Origin: Candidatus Latescibacterota bacterium
GTDB taxonomy: Bacteria; Latescibacterota; MWCZ01
NCBI GenBank assembly: GCA_022706085.1
Contig: JAKJDF010000014.1
Span: 1-41,667, forward strand
Reading direction: 5' to 3'
Length of the DNA stretch: 41,667 nt
Positions 23,796 through 32,743 of the stretch are shown here, one piece after another. How positions within the stretch are numbered: the first letter of the stretch is position 1; every line of letters begins with the position of its first letter. The notes under the pieces are model-generated. The model saw nothing but the letters and a program-made list of their open reading frames with translations, made no database searches and was not told where the DNA came from. A program made the position numbers and the translations under genes.

Positions 23796-25289
23796 GTGGG
23801 ACGGCTGCTCTACAACAGCGACGGCACAAACATGTTCATCCGGCCATCGCCCATGGCGGCAACCGACCTGCTGCAATATGTGGATGAAGTGGCCGGTTCG
23901 CAGGTGACAACATTCCTCGCCTCGCCCAACGCCGGGCAGAACTTCTACTGCCCGAGCCGCGCAGGGGACTACATCGGGAAAGACTGGTCCGATGGTGATC
24001 TTGACGCCATGGCGCGACAGGAAGGACGCGCGCTGCTGGCCACAGTCACGCGCAACGTGCGTGATCTCATTCGCGCCGGGCACGATCCACTGGCGATTGT
24101 GCTGGCCCGATGCCGCGAGCGCGGCCTGGAGGCCTTCATCACCTTCCGGATGAACGAACTGCACGATGTGGACCGGCAGGACAGTCCCCTCATCAGCCGG
24201 TTCTATCGGGAGCACCCGGAGTGGCGGCTGAACGAACCGGGGCACGGCTGGCTCGGGCTTGCGCCGAACTTCGCGGTGCGTGAGGTGCGGGAGCGTCGGA
24301 TTGCGGAAATCGAGGACCTCGTAGACCGCTACGACATTGACGGGCTGGAACTGGATTTCCAGCGGTTCCCCGCGTATTTCCCCCACGCGGACGGAGTTGC
24401 CAAAACCCATGCGCCACTGATGACCGAACTGGTGGCCGAGATTCGCCGCCATGTGGAACGGGTGGCCTCCCGGCGGGGACGCTCAATTCTCCTCTCCGCC
24501 CGCGTCCCCGGAACCCTTCAGGGATGCCTGAAAATCGGGCTCGATCCGGCGGAATGGCACCGGCGCGACCTGCTGGACTTCCTCACCATCGCGCCGTTTC
24601 TCAGGACGCTGTTCCGCATGCCGGTGCAGGAGTTCAAAGCGGCGCTTTCCGGCCTTCCGGTGTACGCCGGAGTGGAGTTCTCGGCGCAGCATCACGAAGG
24701 GAAGGCCCGCCCGATGACGCCGGAACTTTACCGTGGCGTGGCGGCATCGTTGATGGCGCAGGAGGCGGACGGTGTATCCCTGTTCAACATGTTCTGCGCG
24801 CGGGAAAACGCCGAACACTCTTGGGAACCACCGTTTTCCGTTCTTCGCGAGATCGGCAGTCATTCCACGCTGGCCGGTATTCCGAAACTGTACCTCGTTG
24901 ACCGCAGAAGCGACTTCGACCAGCCGGCAGACCCTGTCCCCGTGCTTCCGGCGGCGGTCGCCCCTGCCCATGCCGCAACGGTCTCCCTCTTCGTCGGGGA
25001 GGGCGACTGCCATGCGCGTGAATGCCTCCTGCGCATAGAAACCGAGCCCGCGCTGCCTTGCGGAGCGCTGTTCGTTTCGCTGAACGCGCGCCTCCTGCCC
25101 GCGGGGAGAGCCGTGGATCGGTCCCGCGTGTTTCCGGAGCCTCACGATGAAACGCCCCAGGAGGCCGGTCGGTGGCAGGAGTTCGTCCTCCTGTCCGGGG
25201 CGTTGCGCGCGGGGAAGAATCAGGTTCAGGTGACCTCTGGCGTCCCCTGTACGGTGCTCGGGATAGAGCTGGCCGTGCCTGGAAGCTGA
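23796..25289 (+). CDS. Glycoside-hydrolase-like TIM-barrel protein (GHL type)
   Basis: A 497-residue protein starting at GTG 23796, chosen because AGGAGGTGA lies 5 bases upstream; the longer reading from ATG 23733 is translated from the repeat. GRLLYNSDGTNMF is followed by barrel strands including LEAFITFRMNELHD, a strand ending DGLELDFQRFPAYF (candidate catalytic acidic residues) and GVSLFNMFCA. The C-terminal about 130 residues look like a beta-sandwich (VSLFVGEGDCHARECLLRI). It resembles the putative glycosyl-hydrolase-like families found in glycan-degrading bacteria; substrate and activity are unknown. No signal peptide. Confidence 0.7.
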   Translation: MGRLLYNSDGTNMFIRPSPMAATDLLQYVDEVAGSQVTTFLASPNAGQNFYCPSRAGDYIGKDWSDGDLDAMARQEGRALLATVTRNVRDLIRAGHDPLAIVLARCRERGLEAFITFRMNELHDVDRQDSPLISRFYREHPEWRLNEPGHGWLGLAPNFAVREVRERRIAEIEDLVDRYDIDGLELDFQRFPAYFPHADGVAKTHAPLMTELVAEIRRHVERVASRRGRSILLSARVPGTLQGCLKIGLDPAEWHRRDLLDFLTIAPFLRTLFRMPVQEFKAALSGLPVYAGVEFSAQHHEGKARPMTPELYRGVAASLMAQEADGVSLFNMFCARENAEHSWEPPFSVLREIGSHSTLAGIPKLYLVDRRSDFDQPADPVPVLPAAVAPAHAATVSLFVGEGDCHARECLLRIETEPALPCGALFVSLNARLLPAGRAVDRSRVFPEPHDETPQEAGRWQEFVLLSGALRAGKNQVQVTSGVPCTVLGIELAVPGS

Positions 25290-25608
25290 CTACCCCGTTC
25301 CCCGGTGGCCGGCAGGCGTTCCGCGATTTCGGTGGGCGGGTAGTGCTGCGCAAACCGGCAGATGTTGCGCAATTCCCTGTCCAACAACTGTCTGGATCCT
25401 GCATTGAGCACGCGCCGACGCACCGCAAATTGCGGGCCAGAATGCTACCGGTAGTGGCGTTCACTTTTTTTTGCCCAAGATATCGCCCCACGACCACTCC
25501 CCCACCCCACGCCTGAAACCGCCACCCCGTCGGATATTGTCGCTTCCTGCAGTTTTTCGCATGTAGGGGCAGATTGCCGGATCATTTTTTCCGGCCCCGT
25601 TGCTGATC
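25290..25608. other. Gene-free stretch upstream of nrdJ
   Basis: No gene is supported. On the minus strand 25310-25423 reads RNICRFAQHYPPTEIAERLP and neighbouring residues in an open frame, which could be a decayed coding fragment but is not recognised. A GCCGGA-x-TCCGGC hairpin with a T-rich loop lies at 25576-25595. No B12-riboswitch core is seen. Confidence 0.45.
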
Positions 25609-25637
25609 TTGACGACGCGGCGCGGGCTTTCTATCCT
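25609..25637 (+). promoter_or_regulatory. Sigma70-type promoter of nrdJ
   Basis: TTGACG (25609-25614) and TATCCT (25632-25637) are separated by exactly 17 bp and stand about 90 bases before the nrdJ start, upstream of the NrdR box. Confidence 0.55.
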
Positions 25638-25674
25638 CTCTAGGCCCACCGCTAGTGCGAAAATCCGAACATTT

Positions 25675-25690
25675 ACACTATATATTGTGT
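25675..25690 (+). promoter_or_regulatory. NrdR box upstream of nrdJ
   Basis: ACACTATATATTGTGT matches the NrdR-box consensus ACACWATATATWGTGT at every position. NrdR is the ATP/dATP-sensing repressor of ribonucleotide reductase genes. Boxes usually come in pairs 15-16 bp apart; no clear second box is visible upstream (25644-25660 holds only a degenerate CAC...GTG with the wrong spacing). The site lies 34 bases before the start codon, between promoter and gene. Confidence 0.88.
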
Positions 25691-25724
25691 ACAGCCGATT
25701 TTGTTTCCCAGAAGGAGAGTCTGC

Positions 25725-28700
25725 ATGTCTGTCAGCCCGAACCCGGACACGACCGTCACCGGCACCGCGCAGGCACCGCCTCAGTTCCGCATCTCGCGCT
25801 ACTTCTCCCGGCCCGGAACACATCCGTTCGACGAGATCGAATGGGATATCCGGACGGCCACCATCGCCAACGAGAAGGGCGAGACCGTATTCGAACAGCG
25901 GGATGTGGAGGTGCCCAGAAGCTGGAGTCAGCTCGCCACCAACGTGGTCGTGTCGAAGTACTTTCACGGGCCGAAAGGGTCGCCGCAACGCGAACGCAGC
26001 GCGCGCCAGCTTGTCACGCGCGTGGTAGATACGATCACCGAATGGGGCGACAAGGACGGCTATTTCCTGGATGAAGAGGAACGGGAGACCTTTCGGGCGG
26101 AGCTGACCGCCATCCTGATCAACCAGCGCGCGTCATTCAACAGTCCGGTCTGGTTCAACATCGGCGTTCCGGGCGCGCGCCCCCAGGCGTCCGCATGCTT
26201 CATCAACTCCGTGCGGGACGAAATGGAGAGCATTCTCGACCTCGCCAAGACGGAGGGCATGCTGTTCAAGTGGGGCTCCGGCACCGGTACGAACCTTTCC
26301 CCCATCCGGTCCTCGCGTGAAGCGCTTTCCAGCGGGGGAACGGCTTCCGGTCCCGTTTCCTTCATGCGCGGGTACGATACGTTTGCCGGTTCCATCAAGT
26401 CGGGTGGAAAGACTCGTCGCGCTGCGAAGATGGTCATCCTGAACATTGACCACCCGGACATCCGCGAGTTCATCCTCTGCAAAGTCGAGGAAGAAAAGAA
26501 GGCGCGTATCCTGATCGAAGCGGGGTATGATCCGGGGTTCAACGTTCCGGGCGGCGCGTACGATTCGGTTCACTTTCAGAACGCGAATAACTCGGTGCGC
26601 GTGACCGACGGGTTCATGCGGGCGGTGGAGAACGACGGCGAATGGCAGACCCACGCCGTGGTGGGCGGCCGGGTGATGGACACCTACCGCGCGCGGGATC
26701 TGATGCAGTGGATCGCCGAGAGTGCCCACATGTGCGGCGACCCGGGCATCCAGTACGACACCACGATCAACAACTGGCACACCTGCCCGAACACCGACCG
26801 TATCCACGCGTCGAACCCGTGTGTCACCGGCGATACCCTTGTCGCGACTTCAGACGGATGGCAGAGAATCGACGCGCTTGTCGGAAAAACGGTTCGCGTC
26901 ATCGGGGCCGATGGGCAGGCGCATTTCGTTACCCGCGTATTTCCGACGGGAAAGAAGTCAGTTTTTCGGCTTCGAACGAAAGCCGGCTATGAAGTTCGGA
27001 TCACTGGCGATCACAAGGTCCTGACCGCCGAGCACGGCGATGTCCCCGTGAATGCGCTGCAAGCGGGCGAGAGGATCGTCTTGCAGGGCGCCGGTTTCGG
27101 GCGTACGGCCTTGAGTGAAAACCTCGCACTGGCGCTGGGCGTGGCGGTGGGCGATGGTTGCCTCACGCGATCCACAATTCGCGGCAACGTGGAAGAGATT
27201 GTCACGATCGTGATGGCGCAGAACGAGCGAGGCATTCTCGAGCGGATTGCGGGAGAAGTGAATCAGCAGAAGAATATGCTCCGGGCCGTGGGAGATGTGG
27301 GTAACCCGGGGATGGTGAGCGTGAGCACTATGGCCCGGCCCGTATCGCGCCTCGCGTTCGCTTCCCAACCCGTGGTGGACCTGTTCAAGAAATACACCGT
27401 GCTGGACGAAGGGAGCGATCGCAAACGCTTCCTCCCTTCCGTTTTTGAACTGGACCGACCTTCTCAAGCGGCCATTCTGCGAGGGTTGTTCACGGCTGAC
27501 GGCACCGTGGCAAACTATGGCGACAAGAGCCAGTACGTGTCCCTCGATTCCACATCGAGCGAACTCGTCCGGCAGGTCCAGCTACTTCTTCTGTCGTTCG
27601 GCATCAAGACAAAGATCTACAGCGGAAGGCGGGGTGGTGTGGCCGAAGCGGAGCTTCCTGACGGAAGGGGTAACACCCGTGTTTTCGCCGTCAAAGAGAT
27701 GTACTCGCTCCGAATCAGCAGATCATCCCGCATCATCTTCGAACGTGAGATCGGTTTCGACCCGGACAGTCCCAAAGCTGACCAGCTGGCCGCACTGAAC
27801 GAGCAGTTCGCCGCATACCACGACGATTTGACCGATGAGGTCGCACTGGTGGAATCGCTCGGGGACGAGGACGTGTACGACCTCACGGAGGAGGTCACCC
27901 ACCATTTCGTAGCCAATGGTCTCGTGGTACACAATTGTTCCGAGTACATGTTCCTGAACGATTCGGCGTGCAACCTCGCATCGCTCAACCTGATGGCGTT
28001 CCGCGACGAGAACGGGGAGTTTGACATCCGCGCGTTCCGCCACGCCATCCGGGTCGTCATTACTGCGCAGGAGATTCTTGTCGGCAACGCGAGTTACCCC
28101 ACGCCGGCCATAGAGCGCAACAGCCACGATTACCGCCCGCTTGGGCTCGGGTATGCCAACCTCGGGGCACTGCTCATGGCGAGGGGCCTGCCCTACGACA
28201 GCGACGAAGGGCGCGCGTACGCGGGAGCCGTCACGGCGCTTATGACCGGCGAAGCCTACCGCACCTCCGCCCATCTTGCCGCACGGAAAGGCCCGTTCGC
28301 CGGCTTTGCCGCCAACCGGGAGGCGATGCTGGGGGTGATAAGAAAACACGGCGACCACGTGCAGAGAATTGACAGGGGTCACGTGCCGGAGCCGTTGTTC
28401 CGCGCGGCTGAAACCTCCTGGCGCGAGGCGTACGAACTGGGCGAACAGCACGGCTTCCGCAACGCGCAGGCGACGGTTCTGGCCCCTACCGGTACCATCG
28501 GCTTCATGATGGATTGCGACACCACCGGCATTGAGCCCGACATGGCACTTGTGAAATACAAGAAGCTGGTCGGCGGCGGCGCGCTGAAGATCGTGAACAC
28601 CACGGTACCGCTCGCCTTGGCCACGCTGGGGTACACGGAGACGGAAATCCGGCAGATTGTCGAGTACATCGACAAAAACGACACGATTGAGGGCGCGCCG

Positions 28701-29588
28701 TTCATCAAGGACGAGCACCTGCCGGTGTTCGACTGCGCGTTCAAGCCGGTGAAAGGCACTCGGTCAATTCACTACATGGGCCACGTCCGCATGATGAGCG
28801 CGGTGCAGCCGTTCATCTCCGGCGCGATTTCGAAGACCGTCAACATGCCCGAAACGGCCACGGTGGAAGAGGTGCGCGAGACTTACATGCAGGGCTGGAA
28901 GCTCGGCCTCAAGGCCATCGCCATCTACCGCGATAACTGCAAGAGCACGCAACCGGTAAGCACGAAGAAAACGGAGAGCGCCGCCCCGGCGGAACCCGAG
29001 TGGAAACCCCGCCGCCGCCGTCTTCCCGACGAACGCAACGCCGTGACGCACAAGTTCAGCATCGCCGGGCACGAGGGCTACATCACCGTCGGCATGTACG
29101 AGGACGGCCAGCCGGGCGAGATCTTCATCGTCATGTCGAAGGTGGGCTCCACCATCGCCGGGCTGATGGACGCCTTCGCCACCATGGTGTCGCTTGCGCT
29201 GCAGTACGGGGTGCCGCTCAAGGTGCTGGCGGACAAGTTCAGCCACTCGCGGTTCGAGCCGGCCGGGTTCACGAACAACCCGCAGATACCCATGGCCAAG
29301 AGCATCATGGACTACATCTTCCGCTGGCTTGCGCTCAAGTTCCTGCCACAGGAAGAGCGCCCCGCCAACGGGGATAACGGCCACAATGGCGACAAGCCGC
29401 CCATCGCGGAGGACCTGAGCGCCAGCGCCATGGAGATGAAGCGGAAAGCGGCGATCGAGGCGGCGGAAAAGGCGGTGTTCGTCCAGCAGGGCGACGCCCC
29501 GCTCTGCACCGATTGCGGCTCCATCATGATCCGCTCCGGCGCGTGCTACAAGTGCCTCAACTGTGGCAGCACGAGCGGGTGCTCGTAG
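25725..29588 (+). CDS. nrdJ: B12-dependent (class II) ribonucleotide reductase with intein
   Basis: 1287 residues including a 372-residue intein; the spliced enzyme would have 915. It reduces ribonucleotides to deoxyribonucleotides with adenosylcobalamin as radical source, independent of oxygen. Extein landmarks: SFNSPVWFNIG, QASACFIN (redox Cys), GSGTGTNLS, then after the intein CSEYMFLNDSACNLASLNLM holding the second redox Cys738 and the thiyl-radical Cys, and APTGTIGFMMDCDTTGIEPD. A C-terminal region (AVTHKFSIAGHEGYITVG...) is the NrdJ-specific extension, ending in CTDCG...CYKCLNCGS, a Cys-rich tail. AAGGAGAG precedes ATG 25725. An NrdR box and a sigma70 promoter lie upstream. The low-GC operon begins 33 bp downstream. 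Confidence 0.96.
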   Translation: MSVSPNPDTTVTGTAQAPPQFRISRYFSRPGTHPFDEIEWDIRTATIANEKGETVFEQRDVEVPRSWSQLATNVVVSKYFHGPKGSPQRERSARQLVTRVVDTITEWGDKDGYFLDEEERETFRAELTAILINQRASFNSPVWFNIGVPGARPQASACFINSVRDEMESILDLAKTEGMLFKWGSGTGTNLSPIRSSREALSSGGTASGPVSFMRGYDTFAGSIKSGGKTRRAAKMVILNIDHPDIREFILCKVEEEKKARILIEAGYDPGFNVPGGAYDSVHFQNANNSVRVTDGFMRAVENDGEWQTHAVVGGRVMDTYRARDLMQWIAESAHMCGDPGIQYDTTINNWHTCPNTDRIHASNPCVTGDTLVATSDGWQRIDALVGKTVRVIGADGQAHFVTRVFPTGKKSVFRLRTKAGYEVRITGDHKVLTAEHGDVPVNALQAGERIVLQGAGFGRTALSENLALALGVAVGDGCLTRSTIRGNVEEIVTIVMAQNERGILERIAGEVNQQKNMLRAVGDVGNPGMVSVSTMARPVSRLAFASQPVVDLFKKYTVLDEGSDRKRFLPSVFELDRPSQAAILRGLFTADGTVANYGDKSQYVSLDSTSSELVRQVQLLLLSFGIKTKIYSGRRGGVAEAELPDGRGNTRVFAVKEMYSLRISRSSRIIFEREIGFDPDSPKADQLAALNEQFAAYHDDLTDEVALVESLGDEDVYDLTEEVTHHFVANGLVVHNCSEYMFLNDSACNLASLNLMAFRDENGEFDIRAFRHAIRVVITAQEILVGNASYPTPAIERNSHDYRPLGLGYANLGALLMARGLPYDSDEGRAYAGAVTALMTGEAYRTSAHLAARKGPFAGFAANREAMLGVIRKHGDHVQRIDRGHVPEPLFRAAETSWREAYELGEQHGFRNAQATVLAPTGTIGFMMDCDTTGIEPDMALVKYKKLVGGGALKIVNTTVPLALATLGYTETEIRQIVEYIDKNDTIEGAPFIKDEHLPVFDCAFKPVKGTRSIHYMGHVRMMSAVQPFISGAISKTVNMPETATVEEVRETYMQGWKLGLKAIAIYRDNCKSTQPVSTKKTESAAPAEPEWKPRRRRLPDERNAVTHKFSIAGHEGYITVGMYEDGQPGEIFIVMSKVGSTIAGLMDAFATMVSLALQYGVPLKVLADKFSHSRFEPAGFTNNPQIPMAKSIMDYIFRWLALKFLPQEERPANGDNGHNGDKPPIAEDLSASAMEMKRKAAIEAAEKAVFVQQGDAPLCTDCGSIMIRSGACYKCLNCGSTSGCS
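26820..27935 (+). mobile_element. Intein with LAGLIDADG homing endonuclease in NrdJ
   Basis: Residues 366-737 of the precursor. Splice signals: Cys1 in NP|CVTGDTLVATSDGW; block B RITGDHKVLT with the Thr/His; and the C-terminal THHFVANGLVVHN followed by extein Cys+1. Two LAGLIDADG-type motifs, LALGVAVGDG (intein residues about 102-111) and LRGLFTADGTV (about 219-229), both retain the metal-binding Asp, so the homing endonuclease may be active. The insertion is directly before the redox-active Cys of the NPCSEY motif, so the enzyme cannot work until splicing is complete. Confidence 0.95.
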
Positions 29589-29621
29589 TTGCAAACGGAG
29601 AACAGGAAGATCGAGGCGCGC

Positions 29622-30287
29622 ATGACAGGCGAGACCAAACCGCTCAACCAACTCAAACCCTTCCGTCCGGCGTTGTACGAAGGGGTGAACCTGAATTGGC
29701 TGGTGTTGGTTTCTGTCCAAGCGGTTGAGGACGCGAAAGCGTCTCTCAGCTTTGAGAACATCGTGGTTGCTGCTTACAGGCTCTTCCCGGACAAGTTCTC
29801 GCTCTTGTCGTACCCGGAGCACCCGGATGCAAAAAGGGTCCATGACGCTCTTTGGCGGTGTGCATACGAGAACCGCCAATGGTTGATAGGAAAAACGAGC
29901 CAAGGGTTTGCGTTCACGGAAAAAGGCAGGCGGGAGCTTCAGAAAGCTAGGGAGGCTCTTGCAATCAGTAACCTGCCCGCAAGGAAGACCTTCTCACAGA
30001 CCCGCCGGTTTGAGAAACTGATGGCGGAGGTCAGGGAGGCACCTGCTTTCCGAAAGTACCTCCAAAAGAAGGAAACCAAGGTGTCTGAGGCCGAGTGTTG
30101 TCATGTCTTGCAGGGGACACTCGATTCCGACAAGCGCATCCTGCGTGACAATCTGGCAAGGCTCGACGAAATCGCTCGTGATCTGGGACAGGAGGACATC
30201 ACGAAGTTTCTGGAATGGTTGAGGAGTCGGTTCGCGTGTTTCTTGGAAGGGGGAGGCCGCCATGCAAAAGTTCGAGGTCAAAGTTGA
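29622..30287 (+). CDS. Winged-helix-like protein, partner of GHKL ATPase
   Basis: A 221-residue protein I do not recognise by name. Residues about 20-110 have the layout of a winged helix (SLSFENIVVAAYRLFPDKFSL, then a recognition-like segment ending SQGFAFTEKGRREL). Residues 120-205 are predicted helical and charged, ending in a Gly/Arg tail. It may bind DNA or the ATPase. It starts 33 bp after nrdJ, but composition differs from nrdJ (lower GC), and the stop overlaps the start of the ATPase gene by 26 bp, so the two are co-translated. ATG 29622 is preferred to TTG 29589 because a GAGG ribosome site precedes it and the TTG abuts the nrdJ stop. Confidence 0.7.
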   Translation: MTGETKPLNQLKPFRPALYEGVNLNWLVLVSVQAVEDAKASLSFENIVVAAYRLFPDKFSLLSYPEHPDAKRVHDALWRCAYENRQWLIGKTSQGFAFTEKGRRELQKAREALAISNLPARKTFSQTRRFEKLMAEVREAPAFRKYLQKKETKVSEAECCHVLQGTLDSDKRILRDNLARLDEIARDLGQEDITKFLEWLRSRFACFLEGGGRHAKVRGQS

Positions 30288-32484
30288 GTCTAGGGTGTTG
30301 TCTCGCATGATACATGCGGGAACGCAACGTGATCCCATTCGAGCGTTGTTGGAATTGATCATCAACAGCGATGACAGTTATCGGCGACTGGAGGAGGAGG
30401 GCAGAACCCACGAGGGCAGAATCGAAATCTTGTATACGAAAGACGGATCGCGAGGCGTCTTTGGCGTCCGCGACAGCGCCGAAGGCATGTCCTACGAGTC
30501 GTTGACAGCTGCATTCAGTTCATACGGGGCAGCAACCAGCGGATCAAGAGATGGCAAACAAGTAACGGGGTTTTTCGGGACAGGCGCAAAAAACAGCCTT
30601 GCAGGCATGTCGGAAGGCAAAATTATCTCGTTCAAGGACGGGTTCTGTACGGAAGTGTCGCTGGTTTGGAGGGACGAGAAACTCTGGGCGGAGTTTGACG
30701 GGCCGCACGTGGCCGGGAACCAGAAACGTTGGGATTACGGCGTACCCGGAGACGGTACTATGGCCAGATTCGTGGCGGATCCGGACAAGGGGGTTAGGGT
30801 ACCCCGGTTTGACACGGTGCACCAAGACATCGCCAACCATTGGCGACTTCGGAAAATAATGAGTAGTACCAAACGTACGGTTCTTCTCAAAAATACGGAC
30901 GATGGTGCAGTCAGACGACTGCATTACTCGATGCCGAAAGGCCAAGAACTCTTAAGAGAGGAATTTGAGGTTCCGTGCGACGGAAGCGCGAGTGTTCACG
31001 TCCGTGCGTCGTTCTCGCGCGCAGATTCCGAGCTACAACAGGAAGGGGACGATCGCCGAGGGGGCCTGCTTGTTTTGGACGAAAAAGGCGCCATTCTGGA
31101 CATGTCGTTGTTCAAATTCGACCGAGAACCTCTGGCCAAACGGCTTTTCGGTGAGGTGATTCTTGGTGGCTTCCGGAAGCTGATGGAACGAGAAGAGCCG
31201 GTCCTTGACGAGAAACGGGAGGGCCTGAACAGGAGCCATCCGGTCTGCAGAGCGGTGATTGCAGCACTGGAAACGCGGATTGACAAGCTCGTTCAAGAGG
31301 AACTCCGGCGCCAAACGGAGGCACGCAGCAGGATCGACGAAGGTGAACGAGCGAGGTACCGGAATGCGATGAAAGTGCTCAACGATATCGCGCAAGTTGA
31401 AGCGGAAGAAGTGGAACACCTCGGATCCGACCCGAACAAGGAAGTTGAACCCCCACCCAATGGCTTGTCTTTGTACCCAGATTCCGCTCACGTGTCGCTG
31501 AACAAACGGTACGGCTTCGAAGTCCGAATCGACACCACGAAATTCGGTCCGGGAAGCCTCGTGCGAATGTCGGTGAGCAACACGAAGCTAATTGTATTAG
31601 GGAACAACGAGTTCAGAGTTGGCAGGAGTGACCGCAACGACGTTGCCCGCCGCTGGGTCACAGTGTATGGGACTGAGGTTGGCATTCAGGCTACGTTGAA
31701 GGCGGAAATCGGGAAAAACGCCGCCGAAGCGTTGGTTTGCGTCGATCCCGCCAAAGAGGAAAGCCAATGGTTGTTCAACAACGGGATGGTTTTCCGCCCC
31801 GAAACCGTCACTGTCCGGATGAACCGTACACGAACCGTTCTCTTGAGGGTTTACGTCAAGATTGTTGAAGGCGGAAGCACAATCAAGCTCGCAAGTGACA
31901 ATGCCAGTGTCCATGTGTGGCCGGAAGAAATCATGATCAACGAAGCCGATGCCGACAGGCATGTCGCGGAGTACAAGGTGCAGGTTTGGGGCGATGAACC
32001 CGATGTGACCAGTTTGGTTACCGCAGCGGCCGGGTCAGCTGAAGCGGGCTTGGAAGTCCAAACCCGGTTGGAAGCCGAACAAGAGCGACCCCGAGGACAA
32101 GGGATGTTCAGCAACGAACCGTACTTTGACACTGACGAGAACGAACCCCTTGAAAGAATCTCTTATAGCCGCGAAACGGGATCGATCACAATCTACACTC
32201 ATTTCCCTTCGGTACAGCATTACTTGGGCAAGGACCTCTGTTTCAAAAAGACGTTGGCCGCTCAAGTGTTCATGGCAGAAATGATCGCGGAACGTTGTTT
32301 TCTGGAGATGGCACGTGCTCGGAATCGGGACGCCGCGCTGAGCCCTGAAGCCGCGCAAGAAAAAACGCGACGTGACGCGTTGGAACTGTCTCGCAAATAT
32401 GGTGCCCGAGTCCACAAAGCCCTCGTAGATCCCGATCTCATGGCGTCGGATCGATCCGCGAGACCTGAACCGAAACCGGGTTAG
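30262..32484 (+). CDS. GHKL (MORC/Hsp90-like) ATPase with Ig-like domains
   Basis: A 740-residue protein. The Bergerat ATP-binding fold is seen at 25-125: N-box LLELIINSDDS (Glu31, Asn35), DSAEGM (71-76) and GFFGTGAKNSL (103-113). A transducer-like domain runs to about 340, then a Glu/Arg-rich helical, probably coiled-coil segment (340-390, RIDEGERARYRN), then two beta-rich Ig-like domains (about 400-490 and 510-600), then a C-terminal helical domain (YTHFPSVQHYLGKDL...FMAEMIAERCFLEMARA). Architecture recalls MORC-type and defence-associated GHKL ATPases; the exact family is not recognised. GC is low: 27 of the 60 bases at 31561-31620. Operon with the upstream gene. A genome-guarding or DNA-compacting role is inference. 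Confidence 0.75.
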   Translation: MQKFEVKVESRVLSRMIHAGTQRDPIRALLELIINSDDSYRRLEEEGRTHEGRIEILYTKDGSRGVFGVRDSAEGMSYESLTAAFSSYGAATSGSRDGKQVTGFFGTGAKNSLAGMSEGKIISFKDGFCTEVSLVWRDEKLWAEFDGPHVAGNQKRWDYGVPGDGTMARFVADPDKGVRVPRFDTVHQDIANHWRLRKIMSSTKRTVLLKNTDDGAVRRLHYSMPKGQELLREEFEVPCDGSASVHVRASFSRADSELQQEGDDRRGGLLVLDEKGAILDMSLFKFDREPLAKRLFGEVILGGFRKLMEREEPVLDEKREGLNRSHPVCRAVIAALETRIDKLVQEELRRQTEARSRIDEGERARYRNAMKVLNDIAQVEAEEVEHLGSDPNKEVEPPPNGLSLYPDSAHVSLNKRYGFEVRIDTTKFGPGSLVRMSVSNTKLIVLGNNEFRVGRSDRNDVARRWVTVYGTEVGIQATLKAEIGKNAAEALVCVDPAKEESQWLFNNGMVFRPETVTVRMNRTRTVLLRVYVKIVEGGSTIKLASDNASVHVWPEEIMINEADADRHVAEYKVQVWGDEPDVTSLVTAAAGSAEAGLEVQTRLEAEQERPRGQGMFSNEPYFDTDENEPLERISYSRETGSITIYTHFPSVQHYLGKDLCFKKTLAAQVFMAEMIAERCFLEMARARNRDAALSPEAAQEKTRRDALELSRKYGARVHKALVDPDLMASDRSARPEPKPG

Positions 32485-32541
32485 AGAACTCCCCGCGGCG
32501 TTGCGAATCCTGTGATTCTCGGGGCCGCACGCGAACCCATA

Positions 32542-32601
32542 TTTGGAGTGCGCAAGCGCGCTTGCGCTTTGAAAGCGGCAGCCTCGCTGCCGCACTCCAA
32601 A
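32542..32601. repeat. Compact REP (TTTGGAGTG...CACTCCAAA)
   Basis: Outer arms TTTGGAGTG/CACTCCAAA enclose two inner hairpins, GCAAGCGCGCTTGC and CGGCAGC-CT-CGCTGCCG, a three-way junction shape. It is the short form of the repeats flanking the RAYT gene at 34560. Confidence 0.85.
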
Positions 32602-32639
32602 GTCCTACGTGTCCGCCCGCGATGGTAACGTGTTCGCCG

Positions 32640-32743
32640 GGTCGTCTCGATACAACGAAACGGCCCTTCGACTGGCTGACCGGCGGGCAGCACACTCAGT
32701 GACCGGCGCAGCCTCGGGGACGGGCTCGCCACTCGACGACCAT
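32640..32743. repeat. Dispersed repeat with CTCGATACA and CACTCGACGACC ends
   Basis: GGGTCGTCTCGATACAACG ... GCTCGCCACTCGACGACC, enclosing a CCTTCGACTGGCT...CTCAGTGACCGG unit. It is related in reverse to 8918-8971, and looks like one repeat family inserted in another. Confidence 0.5.

Noticed and set aside
25226-25423. Small minus-strand frame with RNICRFAQHYPPTEIAERL
   Set aside because: Looks somewhat protein-like but half of it lies antisense to the end of the GHL gene, there is no ribosome site, and no family is recognised.
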